From: Planctomycetaceae bacterium | Lineage (GTDB): Bacteria; Planctomycetota; Planctomycetia; Planctomycetales; Planctomycetaceae | Direction of reading: 5' to 3' | Assembly (NCBI GenBank): GCA_029259845.1 | Contig: JAJDEI010000221.1 | Span: forward strand, 1-64,000 | DNA length: 64,000 bases | In this document: one piece after another, positions 1-8,871 of the stretch | Layout of the letters: every line of letters starts with the position of its first letter | How positions within the stretch are numbered: the stretch's first letter is position 1 | Made by a program: the position numbers and the translations under genes | The notes under the pieces: model-generated | Seen by the model: only the letters and a program-made list of their open reading frames with translations | What the model was told of the DNA's origin: nothing | Database searches by the model: none

Positions 1-1
1 C

Positions 2-73
2 GATCATCAAGCGATCCTGCTCGGACACCTCCGCATGACCCTGCCCAGCCAACTCAAGCCAACCGAAATGTAG
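2..73 (+). CDS. C-terminal tail of a gene cut by the window start
   Basis: Frame 2 is open from the window edge to a TAG at 71-73, giving only 23 residues that end in LKPTEM. The tail has hydrophobic and proline content reminiscent of transposase C-termini, but this is too short to assign a family. The next 260 bases hold no supported gene. It could equally be a chance open frame. Confidence 0.3.
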   Translation, partial: DHQAILLGHLRMTLPSQLKPTEM

Positions 74-335
74 TGACGACTTTCACAGCCCGACCGTTAC
101 ACGGCAAGCACTTACGTCAATCACTGGGGAACTTGGGCTAATGGTGAGCAGAGTACACTTCCCACGCCACGGGAATACATCACTGAGCATCAGAGGGAGC
201 TTGACCTGTCCCCCAAGGGCGGTACTACTGTTTAGGTTGGGGTTTCATCCGTCACCCGTGACGTAGGCCCGGCTGTGCACCGCCAACGACGAGACAACGG
301 GTCATCAGCGAACAAGACGTCACCGCAAGTGGGAG

Positions 336-2318
336 TCACCCACGTTTTGAGCCGTGATCGTGGACGAGTTCGCACTCCGGCAGGCTGGCGAGGAAGATGC
401 GGCCGTAGGGTTTGGTGCGGATGCGGGGGTCGAGGATCACGACCTGGCCGGTGTCGGTCTTCGAGCGGATCAGGCGGCCGAAGCCCTGCTTGAGCTTGAT
501 GACCGCTTCGGGTACCTGATACTCCATGAACGGGTTGCCGCCCCGCTGGCGGATGCGTTCGACACGGGCTTGCAGGAGCGGTTGGTCCGGTACGCTGAAG
601 GGGAGCCGCGTGATGATGACGTTCTGCAGGGCGTCGCCGGGGACGTCGACCCCCTGCCAGAAGCTCTCCGTGCCGAACAGCACGGCCCGGTCTTCCCGTT
701 TGAAACGGTCCAGCAGGGCCGACCGCCCGGCGCCGCCTCCCTGGCAGAGCAGCAACAGGTTCTGCGAAGCACACCAGCCAGTCAGCCGCCCGGCACACGC
801 GCGGAGCATGTGATAGCTGGTGAACAGCACAAACGCGCGACCCCCGGTCTCCAGCAAATGATGTTTGATCCGCTCACAGGCCGCCTGTTCGAACTCCCGC
901 GCCTGTCCGCCCGGGTCAGGCATGCCGTCAGCCAGCACCAGCTTGGCCTGGGATTTGAAATCGAACGGGCTCCCCAGCTTGATCTCCTCGGACTTCGTCA
1001 GACCAATACGGCCGCGGAAGTAGCTGAAATCGCTCTCACCCACGGAGAGCGTGGCGCTGGTGAGCACGACGGTGTCGACCTGGTTAAATAGTTCATCCCG
1101 CAACACCGGCCCAACGTCGATGGGGGCCGAGACGAGCTTGACGATCTGCCGCTGGCGCCCCGACTGTTCGGCCCAGTAAACGGCGTCGTCCTGTGACTGC
1201 TTGACCCAGGTATCGAGAGTGAGCGAGAGCGTGATGAGCCGGTCGGCATGGCCGGACAGTTCGACTTTCTCGCCGTCGTCCTCCAGCTTTTGGGCGTAGC
1301 TGCTGAGTTGCACGGCGAGGTGCCGCAGGTCTTCAGTGAGAGGAGTGTCGATGCCGAGCGGCTGTCGCGCGCGACCGTTACCGCGTTGCTCCTCGAGCCA
1401 GTGGGAGATGTACGAAAAGAAGTCGTCACTGACGAACCGCAGCCGGTGCACGAGCTTCTGGCTTTCGACCAGATTGTGGTGCAGCAGCAGCCCCTTGTTG
1501 GTGCGGTCGTTGTACAGCCGGTTGAACAGGTAGGAGAGTTGCCCGTTGCTCACCGCGAGCCCGAGATGGTCGCCGGCGACCGCCTCGATGGTGTGCGCTT
1601 CGTCGAGCACGGCGACGTCGTAATCGGGCAGCACACTGGCTCCCTCACGCCGCAGGGCCAGATCGGAGAAGAATAGGGCATGGTTGACGACGAGGATGTC
1701 TGCGTTCCACGCGCGGCGGCGGGCGGCGTAGTAGTGGCAGTCCTTGTAGGTGGGGCATTTGCGGCCGAGACAGTTGCCATGCTCGCTCTTGACTTCGTCC
1801 CACACCGAGGAGACCGGCCGGAAGTCCAGATCGGAGAGACTGCCGTCGTGCGTGTCTTCGGCCCACTGCCGCATGCGGCGGAGATGCTCGGTTTCTTCGG
1901 AATCGCCAAACAGCGTGCTGGAGCGCTCATTCGCCGTCTTGAGCCGCCGCAGGCTCAGGTAGTTGGAACGGCCTTTGACGAGCACCGCCGAGCACTCCAC
2001 GGGGATGACCGCGTTGAGCAACGGCAGGTCCTTGCGAATCAGTTGTTCCTGTAGGCTGATGGTGTGGGTGCTGACAACGATCCGCTTGCGGTCCCCTTCC
2101 TGCTTGCGGCGGGACGCGGCTGCCAGAATGATCGGCGTGAGATACGCGAAACTCTTGCCGACCCCGGTCCCCGCTTCGGCGATGAGATGGGACTTCGAGG
2201 CGATGGCGGCGGCGACCGCTTCGGCCATCGCGATCTGTTCGGGCCGGTGCTCGTAGGCCGGGAGCCGCCCCGCGATCAGCCCTTGCTGGCCGAGAACCTT
2301 GGTTGGATTCAGCGCCAC
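336..2318 (-). CDS. dinG: ATP-dependent helicase, DinG/XPD-like superfamily 2
   Basis: Superfamily 2 DNA helicase of the DinG/YoaA type, expected to unwind DNA 5'-3' during repair or replication-transcription conflict. The 660 residues carry Walker A AEAGTGVGKS (about 47-56), a DEAH box in VLDEAHTIE (about 238-245), VLTSATLS (motif III region), and motif VI QGFGRLIRS near the C-terminus. The iron-sulfur region keeps three cysteines (about 183, 188, 194), but the place where the first cluster cysteine normally follows NYL reads NYLSLRRL, so a ligand appears to be missing. No N-terminal exonuclease domain is present. The start is GTG (reverse complement of 2316-2318). The family is clear; the precise orthologue (DinG versus YoaA) is not. 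Confidence 0.9.
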   Translation of the reverse strand: MALNPTKVLGQQGLIAGRLPAYEHRPEQIAMAEAVAAAIASKSHLIAEAGTGVGKSFAYLTPIILAAASRRKQEGDRKRIVVSTHTISLQEQLIRKDLPLLNAVIPVECSAVLVKGRSNYLSLRRLKTANERSSTLFGDSEETEHLRRMRQWAEDTHDGSLSDLDFRPVSSVWDEVKSEHGNCLGRKCPTYKDCHYYAARRRAWNADILVVNHALFFSDLALRREGASVLPDYDVAVLDEAHTIEAVAGDHLGLAVSNGQLSYLFNRLYNDRTNKGLLLHHNLVESQKLVHRLRFVSDDFFSYISHWLEEQRGNGRARQPLGIDTPLTEDLRHLAVQLSSYAQKLEDDGEKVELSGHADRLITLSLTLDTWVKQSQDDAVYWAEQSGRQRQIVKLVSAPIDVGPVLRDELFNQVDTVVLTSATLSVGESDFSYFRGRIGLTKSEEIKLGSPFDFKSQAKLVLADGMPDPGGQAREFEQAACERIKHHLLETGGRAFVLFTSYHMLRACAGRLTGWCASQNLLLLCQGGGAGRSALLDRFKREDRAVLFGTESFWQGVDVPGDALQNVIITRLPFSVPDQPLLQARVERIRQRGGNPFMEYQVPEAVIKLKQGFGRLIRSKTDTGQVVILDPRIRTKPYGRIFLASLPECELVHDHGSKRG

Positions 2319-2393
2319 GCCGTTCGTCTCGCGGGGGATGTGTGGGGACTGGGATGCCTTGCTCGGCCCGGATCATAGAGAAGACGACACGCA

Positions 2394-2504
2394 GAAGACA
2401 CGCCGCCAATTGGGGCCTGATCCTGTCGACTGGTCTCGTGCGGCGGGGTCTTTCAGGGTTGGGAGCGGAAGACACGCCGCCAATTGGGGCCTGATCCTGT
2501 CGAC
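2394..2504. repeat. 37-bp direct repeat pair, 74-bp period
   Basis: Two identical 37-bp copies at 2394-2430 and 2468-2504, separated by 37 bp of different sequence. Each contains the palindrome CCAATTGG and ends in CCTGTCGAC. They lie just upstream of the helicase gene on its promoter side. Function unknown; they could be a tandem duplication or a paired protein-binding site. Confidence 0.75.
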
Positions 2505-2745
2505 GGCGGGTGGGACAGCCGTGCCGGCTGGGTGCCGCCGGCACAGGAGGGATCACACTCAGAGACTCTCCGGAAACGGAAGGCGCATTTTCCGGGAGGG
2601 CGAAGCTCCGGTGCGGCAATTCAGGGGTTGAGTTGCCGGAGAGACTCTCCGAGCGAGAAGACGGGTGAGCGCGTCGGCGTACCCGGTCCACAACGCGGCG
2701 ACGGCGCCTTGCGGACGCGGCTGCGGCCGCGGGCAATGCCGCGGC

Positions 2746-3168
2746 TCACCAAATGTTAATGAAGCGCCGCTCCGGGATGTTGGCGATGCGGCCTGCTTCG
2801 AAGCGTTCCGGGGCCTTGGCGGGTACCCGCAGGCAGAGCCGTCGGCCCTGGTAGTCGCCGACGATCGCGAGATGCGCGCCGATCTCGTCGTCCGCGTCCT
2901 CACGGATTGGCTGCCAGTCGATCGATTCGATCGACGAGAACAGCCCGAGCAATCCCCGGACGTCCAGAGTGAACCGTGATGGAATCCGCTTGCCATCTTG
3001 CCCGCCGCCAAACACTTCCGTGCGTGAAGCAAAGACCATCACCTCGAAGAAGTCTCCCTCCTGGTGAACGTGGCACCCGACCGGTGAGAGCACATCGTGC
3101 GCGTGCATCAATGCGGCCACCGACTCGGCCAGTTGGCTGAGCCACTCTGCGTTCTCGGATGAATTCAC
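2746..3168 (-). CDS. hypothetical protein
   Basis: Not recognised. The frame is open back to an ATG at 3303, but the first 45 residues of that longer reading are rich in Arg, Ser and Pro and look non-coding. A GTG at 3166-3168 begins a more protein-like chain with NAEWLSQLAE followed by an alternating beta pattern (GDFFEVMVFASR, RFTLDVRGLL, HLAIVGDYQGRRLCLRV). There is no signal peptide or membrane segment, so it is probably a small cytosolic alpha/beta protein of about 140 residues ending in ERRFINIW. No neighbour on the same strand suggests a role. Confidence 0.5.
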   Translation of the reverse strand: MNSSENAEWLSQLAESVAALMHAHDVLSPVGCHVHQEGDFFEVMVFASRTEVFGGGQDGKRIPSRFTLDVRGLLGLFSSIESIDWQPIREDADDEIGAHLAIVGDYQGRRLCLRVPAKAPERFEAGRIANIPERRFINIW

Positions 3169-3386
3169 AATTCTCGCCCGTTTTGGGATCCCGGCAGCGG
3201 AAAATCGCGGGAGCCGGGAAAGAGACTCGCGCGACTGGCGTCGCCCCTCGTCGATCATCGAGCGACTCCCGGGATCGGGCGATCCCCGGGAGGACGCGAT
3301 CACGGAATCGACTTAGGGCAACGCACATCGCGTGCCGTGACCACCTGATGCCGGCCTTACAACGCAGCAGCGGTCAGAATTCCTTT

Positions 3387-3548
3387 TCACCAAAGAGCTT
3401 GGGCGCGACGGACATCCTTCGTCGCCGTCATTTCGGCACAGGCCTTTGAGACATCGTCGACAGCGTTGAACATCTCCCCATACGCCGTGTCAAGAAAATG
3501 AAGCGCTCCGCCCAAACGGATCGACAGCGGGTGCCCGTCCGTTCTCAT
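3387..3548 (-). CDS. possible 53-residue small protein behind the aminotransferase
   Basis: An ATG follows the stop codon of the DegT-family gene with one base between them (TGA-C-ATG) and opens 53 codons to a TGA at 3387-3389. The composition is balanced and protein-like (for example GGALHFLDTAYGEMF), with no long basic runs, which is unusual for chance frames in this GC-rich DNA. The position suggests translational coupling to the upstream gene. No family is recognised and there is no independent support. Confidence 0.35.
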   Translation of the reverse strand: MRTDGHPLSIRLGGALHFLDTAYGEMFNAVDDVSKACAEMTATKDVRRAQALW

Positions 3549-3549
3549 G

Positions 3550-4836
3550 TCACCCCAACACCTTGGCGAAGGCGGCGATGATGTCGTCCATGTCGCGGCG
3601 GTCACCCAACAGGAGGCGATGTTCCAGCCAGACCGCCTCCTCGTAACAGGCGCGCTCGGTGTGGGGGCAACGCTCAGCATGGGCGTCGTAGTCCGGCAGC
3701 GTGATCCCCGCCGCAGCGAAACGTGAACGGGTCTCCTCGCTGTTCATGAACGGGTTGGCGTAGTTGGGAAATGTGTAACCTGCCAGACAAGGGATCCCTT
3801 CGGCATTGAGCGCGGCAATCAAATCGTCGCGAGACAGCCCTCCCGCAGCCTCGGCGTCGTAGCGCAGCATTTGCAGATGATGGGAGTGCCTGGTGATGCC
3901 GGGAAAATCGCGGCACGGTGCGATGCCGGGCAGATCTGCCAGTGCGGGCATCAGGTAGTCGTAGTTCTCCATTCGCTGCGCGTTTTGCTCAAACAACCGG
4001 CCCAACTGGACGATGCCCACCGCGGCGGTGAACTCGTTCATTCGGTAGTTCCAACCCTGGTGAAAATGCTTGTACCACAGTTCACCCGGCAGCCGCCCCA
4101 GGTGATGCAGCGAGAAGGCCAGTTCGTAGTACCGCTCGTCATTGGTGAGCAGCATGCCCCCTTCGCCAGTGGCGACGTTCTTGGATTCCTGAAAGCTGAA
4201 GCACCCCATATCTCCGAAGGTGCCCGCGTATTGGCGGCCGTCGAGTTCGACACCGTGTGCGTGAGCCGCATCTTCGATCACCACAAGGTCATGCTTCTTC
4301 GCGATCGCGCCAATCGCCTGCATGTCACACAGGTTGCCGGAGAAATGCACCGGCAGGATGGCCCGCGTCCGCTCAGTGATCAGTCCTTCGATTTGCGCGG
4401 CGTCCATGTTATAGCTGTGCGGATCGATGTCCGTGTACACCGGTACCGCCAACTGATTCATGATGCATTGGGAGGTGGCGATGAACGTGTAGGGAGTGGT
4501 GATGACCTCATCTCCCGGCTCGATGCCCGCCGTACGAATGGCGATCTCGAGCGCTGCCGTCCCGCTGGTGACGGCGACCGCGTAACGGGCCCCGTGGGCG
4601 CGGGCGAATCGCTCCTCGAACACGTCCACGCGGCTGCGGCCTTCGATCTGGCCCGGGTGTTTCTGCTCCAATTCGGCGTCACTGTACGCACATCGCCACC
4701 ATTTCCCCGAGTTGGCCACCGCCGCCACCGCATTCGCCTCCGCTTCGTCGTGCACGGGCCAGGAGGGGAACGGTTCGCGTCGAACCGGTGCGCCTCCATT
4801 GACTGCCAGTTGGGGAAAATCGGGCGCGGCGGACAT
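3550..4836 (-). CDS. DegT/DnrJ/EryC1/StrS family PLP aminotransferase
   Basis: PLP-dependent sugar aminotransferase fold; members transfer an amino group to keto-sugars (usually nucleotide-linked) or act as dehydratases. From the ATG at 4834-4836 (MSAAPDF) the protein has 428 residues. The chain shows the SGTAALEIAI cofactor-phosphate region, the Asp of VVIEDAAHAHG (about 189) that contacts the pyridine nitrogen, and the Schiff-base lysine in SFQESKNVATGEGG (Lys about 219). A 43-residue upstream extension is open, but it is proline- and histidine-rich and unlike the family. It could make an amino sugar for a surface glycan, but no glycosyltransferase or nucleotide-sugar gene adjoins it, so the substrate is unknown. 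Confidence 0.92.
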   Translation of the reverse strand: MSAAPDFPQLAVNGGAPVRREPFPSWPVHDEAEANAVAAVANSGKWWRCAYSDAELEQKHPGQIEGRSRVDVFEERFARAHGARYAVAVTSGTAALEIAIRTAGIEPGDEVITTPYTFIATSQCIMNQLAVPVYTDIDPHSYNMDAAQIEGLITERTRAILPVHFSGNLCDMQAIGAIAKKHDLVVIEDAAHAHGVELDGRQYAGTFGDMGCFSFQESKNVATGEGGMLLTNDERYYELAFSLHHLGRLPGELWYKHFHQGWNYRMNEFTAAVGIVQLGRLFEQNAQRMENYDYLMPALADLPGIAPCRDFPGITRHSHHLQMLRYDAEAAGGLSRDDLIAALNAEGIPCLAGYTFPNYANPFMNSEETRSRFAAAGITLPDYDAHAERCPHTERACYEEAVWLEHRLLLGDRRDMDDIIAAFAKVLG

Positions 4837-5587
4837 GGCGGTTGGTTTCTGTGTTGAGCCGGTGTTGAGATTGCCGCGTGGTGTGCGATGAACAACCGTG
4901 TGTGCAGGCATCCGCATCAGGCCGCACGGATGGCCCAGAATCTCACGTTGTACGGGCACGCACAAGTGAAAGCACGAGCGAAATCAGGGCGAACGTTTTT
5001 TCACGATGGGGGGATTGCCGGCGATTCGCCGGCGGCGTTGCCTCCGGGCTCAGAGGAATCATGGAGCGGAGTTAGCCCGGAGCCAACGGCGACGGCCGAC
5101 GTCGGTGTGACGCCCCAACTTCAACAAAACGTTTGCCCTGACAGTGAAAGCCGACTGGCGCCCGTTCGCAGAGCGGCCCGTCGGACGATTGGTTCTCTCA
5201 CGCGGCAACACCGGGCGGTCCGGGGCGGGACGTTTGTAACGGCGACGCGTCTTGAAGCGCGCCACACGGGTGATCGGCCGCTTCCTGACGGGCGCGGCTC
5301 TGACGCGCATCGATCCGCGGTCCCTTGGTCCGGGTCGGTGGACCGTCACCAATCAGCACCGGTACCCGACCGACGGGCGTCCGGCGGATACAATTGCAGA
5401 CACGCGGAGCGACCCGATAACATCGCGATGGAACCTGCGACGTGTCGTGTCGGTTCCCGAGCGGTGGGCGTTGCGACCTCCGCCGCCCAAGCAACCGGGA
5501 CCATCTCCTTCCGGAGAGTCTTGCGACAGGGCCGCCAATCCCATGACTCCGTTCTCGCCACCCGACTCCATCCCTGAAAGGCAATTC
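4837..5587. other. 751-bp divergent gap with one palindromic repeat
   Basis: This is the gap between the divergent aminotransferase and sulfatase genes. Apart from the inverted repeat at 5034-5090 I see no convincing gene. Longer open frames on both strands are Arg/Pro-rich and look like chance. Promoters for both flanking genes must lie here, but no clear -35/-10 pair stands out. Confidence 0.6.
5034..5090. repeat. 57-bp inverted-repeat element, family 1 copy a
   Basis: The 17-bp arms at 5034-5050 and 5074-5090 are near-perfect reverse complements around a 23-nt loop. An element of identical length and near-identical arms lies at 37901-37957. The right arm contains TTAGCCCGGAGCCAACGGC. The loops differ while the arms are kept, which suggests a dispersed structural element rather than a coding remnant. 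Confidence 0.75.
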
Positions 5588-7015
5588 ATGCTCAGAGCGA
5601 TTGTGACCGTGTCCGTGATCGTCATGGGGGTGCTGACAGCGGCCGTCGCCCACAGCGCGGAAAACCGCCTGCCGAATGTGGTCATCATCTTCGCCGATGA
5701 CCAGGGATACGGCGACCTCGGCTGTTACGGGGCGGAGGGGTACGAGACGCCGAAGCTCGACCGGATGGCTGACGAGGGGATGCGGTTTACGAACTTCTGT
5801 GTGGCACAGGCGGTTTGTGGTGCTTCGCGGGCGGCGCTGCTGACCGGCTGCTACCCAAACCGCATCGGCATGCTCGGCGCCCCCAGCGACCGGGCAACGC
5901 ACGGCATCAGCGACGATGAATTGCTGCTTTCGGAGTTGTGCAAGCAAAAGGACTACGCGACCGCAATCTTCGGAAAGTGGCATCTGGGGCATCACCGGCC
6001 GTTCCTTCCCCTGCAACATGGGTTCGACGAGTATTTCGGCCTGCCGTACTCCAACGACATGTGGCCCTATCACCCGGAGGCACCGGGCCGCTTTCCGGAC
6101 TTGCCGCTCTTTGACGGCAACGAGATCGCCATCGCCGCGGTCACTCCCGAACATCAGAAGCATCTGACGACCTGGTACACCGAGCACGCCGTCGACTTCA
6201 TCGACCGGAACCATGACCGCCCGTTCTTTCTGTACGTGCCGCATGCCATGGCCCATGTCCCTTTGTTTGTGTCGGAGAAATTCGACGGCAAAAGCGAGCA
6301 GGGCCTGTATGGTGACGTAACGATGGAGATCGACTGGAGCGTTGGTGAGATTTTGGGCGCACTCAAGCGGCACGGCCTCGACGAGAACACGCTCGTGATT
6401 TACACCAGCGACAACGGGCCCTGGCTCAGCTATGGGAACCACGCCGGCTCGGCGGGACCGCTCCGGGAAGGCAAAGGGACGATGTGGGAAGGGGGCGTCC
6501 GCGAGCCGTGCATCATGCGCTGGCCCGGCAAAATTCCGGCCGGCAGCGTCTGTCATGAGTTCGCTGCGACGATCGACCTGTTGCCGACAGTTGCCGGGCT
6601 GATCGGCGGCCAACTCGCCGACCATCCGATTGACGGCAAGGACATCTGGCCGTTAATGGCCGGACACCCCGACGCCAAGACACCTCACGAATCGTACGAC
6701 TACTATTGGGGGCGGGAACTCCAGGCGGTCCGCAGCGGCGACTGGAAGCTGCACTTCCCCCACAAGTATCGCACCCTCGACGGCCCTCCCGGACGAGACG
6801 GCAAACCAAGCAAATACAAGCAGGCCAAGACAGAGCTCGCGCTGTACAACCTGCGGACGGACGTTGGCGAAACGCTCGACCTGAAGGAGCAATACCCGGA
6901 GATCGTCCGCAGGCTTGAGGCGCTTGCCAAGGAGGCACGCATCGAACTCGGAGACTCGGCCACCGGTCAATCGGGACGCGCGGTGAGAGAACCGGGCCAC
7001 TTGGCCGCAGACTGA
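5588..7015 (+). CDS. secreted sulfatase
   Basis: Type I sulfatase that would hydrolyse sulfate esters, probably from sulfated polysaccharides, outside the cytoplasm. The ATG at 5588 follows GAAAGG and opens a signal peptide ([14 protein letters not shown]...AHSA), giving 475 residues. The metal site begins at [16 protein letters not shown], and the formylglycine signature is CGASR (Cys about 77) followed by AALLTG. Further sulfatase motifs are GKWHLGH and YTSDNGP. The frame is open for 112 codons upstream, but that part lacks protein character. Substrate cannot be told from sequence; a formylglycine-generating enzyme is needed elsewhere in the genome. Confidence 0.95.
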   Translation: MLRAIVTVSVIVMGVLTAAVAHSAENRLPNVVIIFADDQGYGDLGCYGAEGYETPKLDRMADEGMRFTNFCVAQAVCGASRAALLTGCYPNRIGMLGAPSDRATHGISDDELLLSELCKQKDYATAIFGKWHLGHHRPFLPLQHGFDEYFGLPYSNDMWPYHPEAPGRFPDLPLFDGNEIAIAAVTPEHQKHLTTWYTEHAVDFIDRNHDRPFFLYVPHAMAHVPLFVSEKFDGKSEQGLYGDVTMEIDWSVGEILGALKRHGLDENTLVIYTSDNGPWLSYGNHAGSAGPLREGKGTMWEGGVREPCIMRWPGKIPAGSVCHEFAATIDLLPTVAGLIGGQLADHPIDGKDIWPLMAGHPDAKTPHESYDYYWGRELQAVRSGDWKLHFPHKYRTLDGPPGRDGKPSKYKQAKTELALYNLRTDVGETLDLKEQYPEIVRRLEALAKEARIELGDSATGQSGRAVREPGHLAAD

Positions 7016-7086
7016 AGCCGCAGCAGGGCACGGGTTTTGTGCCACTGGAAGAACGTCGGTCAAGCGGTTATAGAGGGGCTTCGCGC

Positions 7087-8394
7087 TCAGGGTGCGCCGA
7101 GTAGGTCCTGCAAGCGTGCGGTGAGTTCCTCCGGATCGGCGGGGGTTGCGACAACCGTTCCCGCGCGATCGGCCAGCCAGTAGGTGGGCACCTGCTGGAC
7201 GCCGTAGTACCGCGCCAGGGGATGGCGGCCGCCCCGTTTCTCCGGCTCCGAGTAAAAGATGTGGGGCCAGGGAAGGTCATGTTCGCCGAGAAACTCGTCG
7301 ATCTCCGCCTCGTCGACATCCAGATTGACCCCGATCACGCCGAGTCCCACCGAAGCGAACCTTTGCTGCACGTCTTTAAGCGGCTCGCAGGCCTGCTGAA
7401 ACTGCGGTGACGTCGCCGCCCAGAAGACGACCAGCACGGCCTGGCCTTTGAAGTCGTCGATGGAGACGTACCCTCCCTCGATGGTCGGTCCCGCCAATTC
7501 GAGCGGCTGTCCGACAAGCGACAGCCGCCGCAGGAAGCCGTTGACCTGCTCGGCGAAAACGGTGTCCGGGAACCGGCTTTGGACCATCACAAAGCAGCTT
7601 TTCGCGTCATCGGCCAGGCCCGCGCGGTCGCACGCCTGGCCCGCTGTCAGCAACGAGAAGGCGCTCCGGTTGGGTTCGTGGGCGAACCGACCGGCAAACA
7701 GCCGCGCCTGATGGGCGAACTCGGAAACCCATTCGGAGTCCGTTCGTCCGTGCCGCTCGGCTTTGCGCTGAGCCAACTGCACGACTTTGTAGGCTGACTC
7801 GACGGCAGCAAACGACTGCTGATCCCGACGATACAACGACTCGGCATCCTCAACGAGCAGTTGCGACTGCTCCGCATCGCCGCCCATCGCCAGTTCGAGC
7901 CGTGAGTCACTCAGGTAGTGCACGGCGTTGTTGAAGATCTGCTCGCGCTGCGGATCGTCGTGAGTGGCCGCGACAGCCTGCCGGGCCAGTGCGATGATTT
8001 TCTCGTGGCCTTGACGAGCTTTGTCGCTCAGCTGCGAGCCGTCTTGTCTGGCGGAGAGATCGGTTCTGATCCGGGCGATCTCCCGCAGCATCCACTCGGG
8101 AGTTCCCTCTTTCGCCGTGCTGAGCGACAGGTCGTCCCCGCTTCGTTCAGCATCTGCGGAAATCGCCGCGACCGGAAGTGGCGGTCGCGTCGCGGGCGGG
8201 GAGGCCGCGCCTGCCGATTGCGGCTGCGTTGATGCCTCGCCCGCCGAGCCGTCCTTCTCTGCCGTCGACGCCCGGACCGTGGCGGATTCGCCGCCCCCGC
8301 CGCAGCCGCAGATTCCCAACAGGCCAACTCCAAGCAGCCCGGGGACAACGATCGACACCGTCAATCCGTTCGCCCGAAAAATGCGTCCGGTCAT
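7087..8394 (-). CDS. lipoprotein with TlpA/redoxin-like thioredoxin fold lacking CxxC
   Basis: A 435-residue exported lipoprotein. The N-terminus has a hydrophobic stretch and lipobox-like LLGICGCGG, then an Ala/Ser/Pro linker, an alpha-helical middle region (about 80-290, possibly TPR-like) and a C-terminal thioredoxin fold of the TlpA/ResA kind: VSIDDFKGQAVLVVFWAATS, LGVIGVNLDVDEAEI, and the cis-Pro strand GVQQVPTYWLADRAG. Where TlpA proteins have WxxWCxPC this protein reads WAATSPQF, so both redox cysteines are absent and it is unlikely to be a classical thiol oxidoreductase. GGAGTG lies six bases before the ATG. It stands convergent to the sulfatase. Confidence 0.8.
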   Translation of the reverse strand: MTGRIFRANGLTVSIVVPGLLGVGLLGICGCGGGGESATVRASTAEKDGSAGEASTQPQSAGAASPPATRPPLPVAAISADAERSGDDLSLSTAKEGTPEWMLREIARIRTDLSARQDGSQLSDKARQGHEKIIALARQAVAATHDDPQREQIFNNAVHYLSDSRLELAMGGDAEQSQLLVEDAESLYRRDQQSFAAVESAYKVVQLAQRKAERHGRTDSEWVSEFAHQARLFAGRFAHEPNRSAFSLLTAGQACDRAGLADDAKSCFVMVQSRFPDTVFAEQVNGFLRRLSLVGQPLELAGPTIEGGYVSIDDFKGQAVLVVFWAATSPQFQQACEPLKDVQQRFASVGLGVIGVNLDVDEAEIDEFLGEHDLPWPHIFYSEPEKRGGRHPLARYYGVQQVPTYWLADRAGTVVATPADPEELTARLQDLLGAP

Positions 8395-8871
8395 CGTTCA
8401 CACTCCATTCCGCGTGCGGGAAGTCCGTTATCACTGCCCAGTCAATTGCCGGCACCGACAGGACTGCGGCTCCTGCCCCCAACCCCTGACATGGGCGAGG
8501 TTTTACGTCAACAACGCCCCGAAGGCAAGATGGACTCAGTAACCACAGCCACAAGGATGGCGGTGGCGGTCTGTGTTGGTGCGCCTCTTCAGGCGAACAG
8601 ATCTGTCGTGGTGGCGGACAGGGTGGCCGGGTGATGGAGTGACGGGGTGATGGAGTGACGGGGTCATGGGTGATGGCGGTAAGGGGACGTCAGAGCGTCA
8701 CCTCCCTGGAAGACGGGCCTTCCGTTTCCGGATCGCTGCTGCCCGTCGGAATGGGCGGTCCGCCCCTCCCCGCCAGTTGGCTCCGACACCCCGCTCGAGT
8801 GGATCTGGAGATCGATGTAGCCGGGCGATGCTTCTTTTGAGAAGATAGGGGCGGGAGAAAAATGACATCTG
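8395..8871. other. 477-bp gap with a short tandem repeat
   Basis: Divergent gap between the thioredoxin-like lipoprotein and the PDZ protein. It holds the 16-bp tandem repeat at 8630-8676 and otherwise no supported gene. The frames open here continue antisense into neighbouring genes. Confidence 0.6.
8630..8676. repeat. 16-bp tandem repeat, about three units
   Basis: Unit GGTGATGGAGTGACGG occurs twice exactly (8630-8645 and 8646-8661), followed by a degenerate third unit to about 8676. Non-coding. Such short arrays often vary in copy number between strains. Confidence 0.8.

Noticed and set aside
5252-5587. 112-codon N-terminal extension of the sulfatase
   Set aside because: It would bury a clear signal peptide and ribosome site at 5588, and its composition is Arg/Pro/Thr-rich.
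8630-8676. 16-bp tandem repeat considered as iterons of an origin
   Set aside because: There are only two exact units, no AT-rich unwinding region and no dnaA-box cluster nearby.
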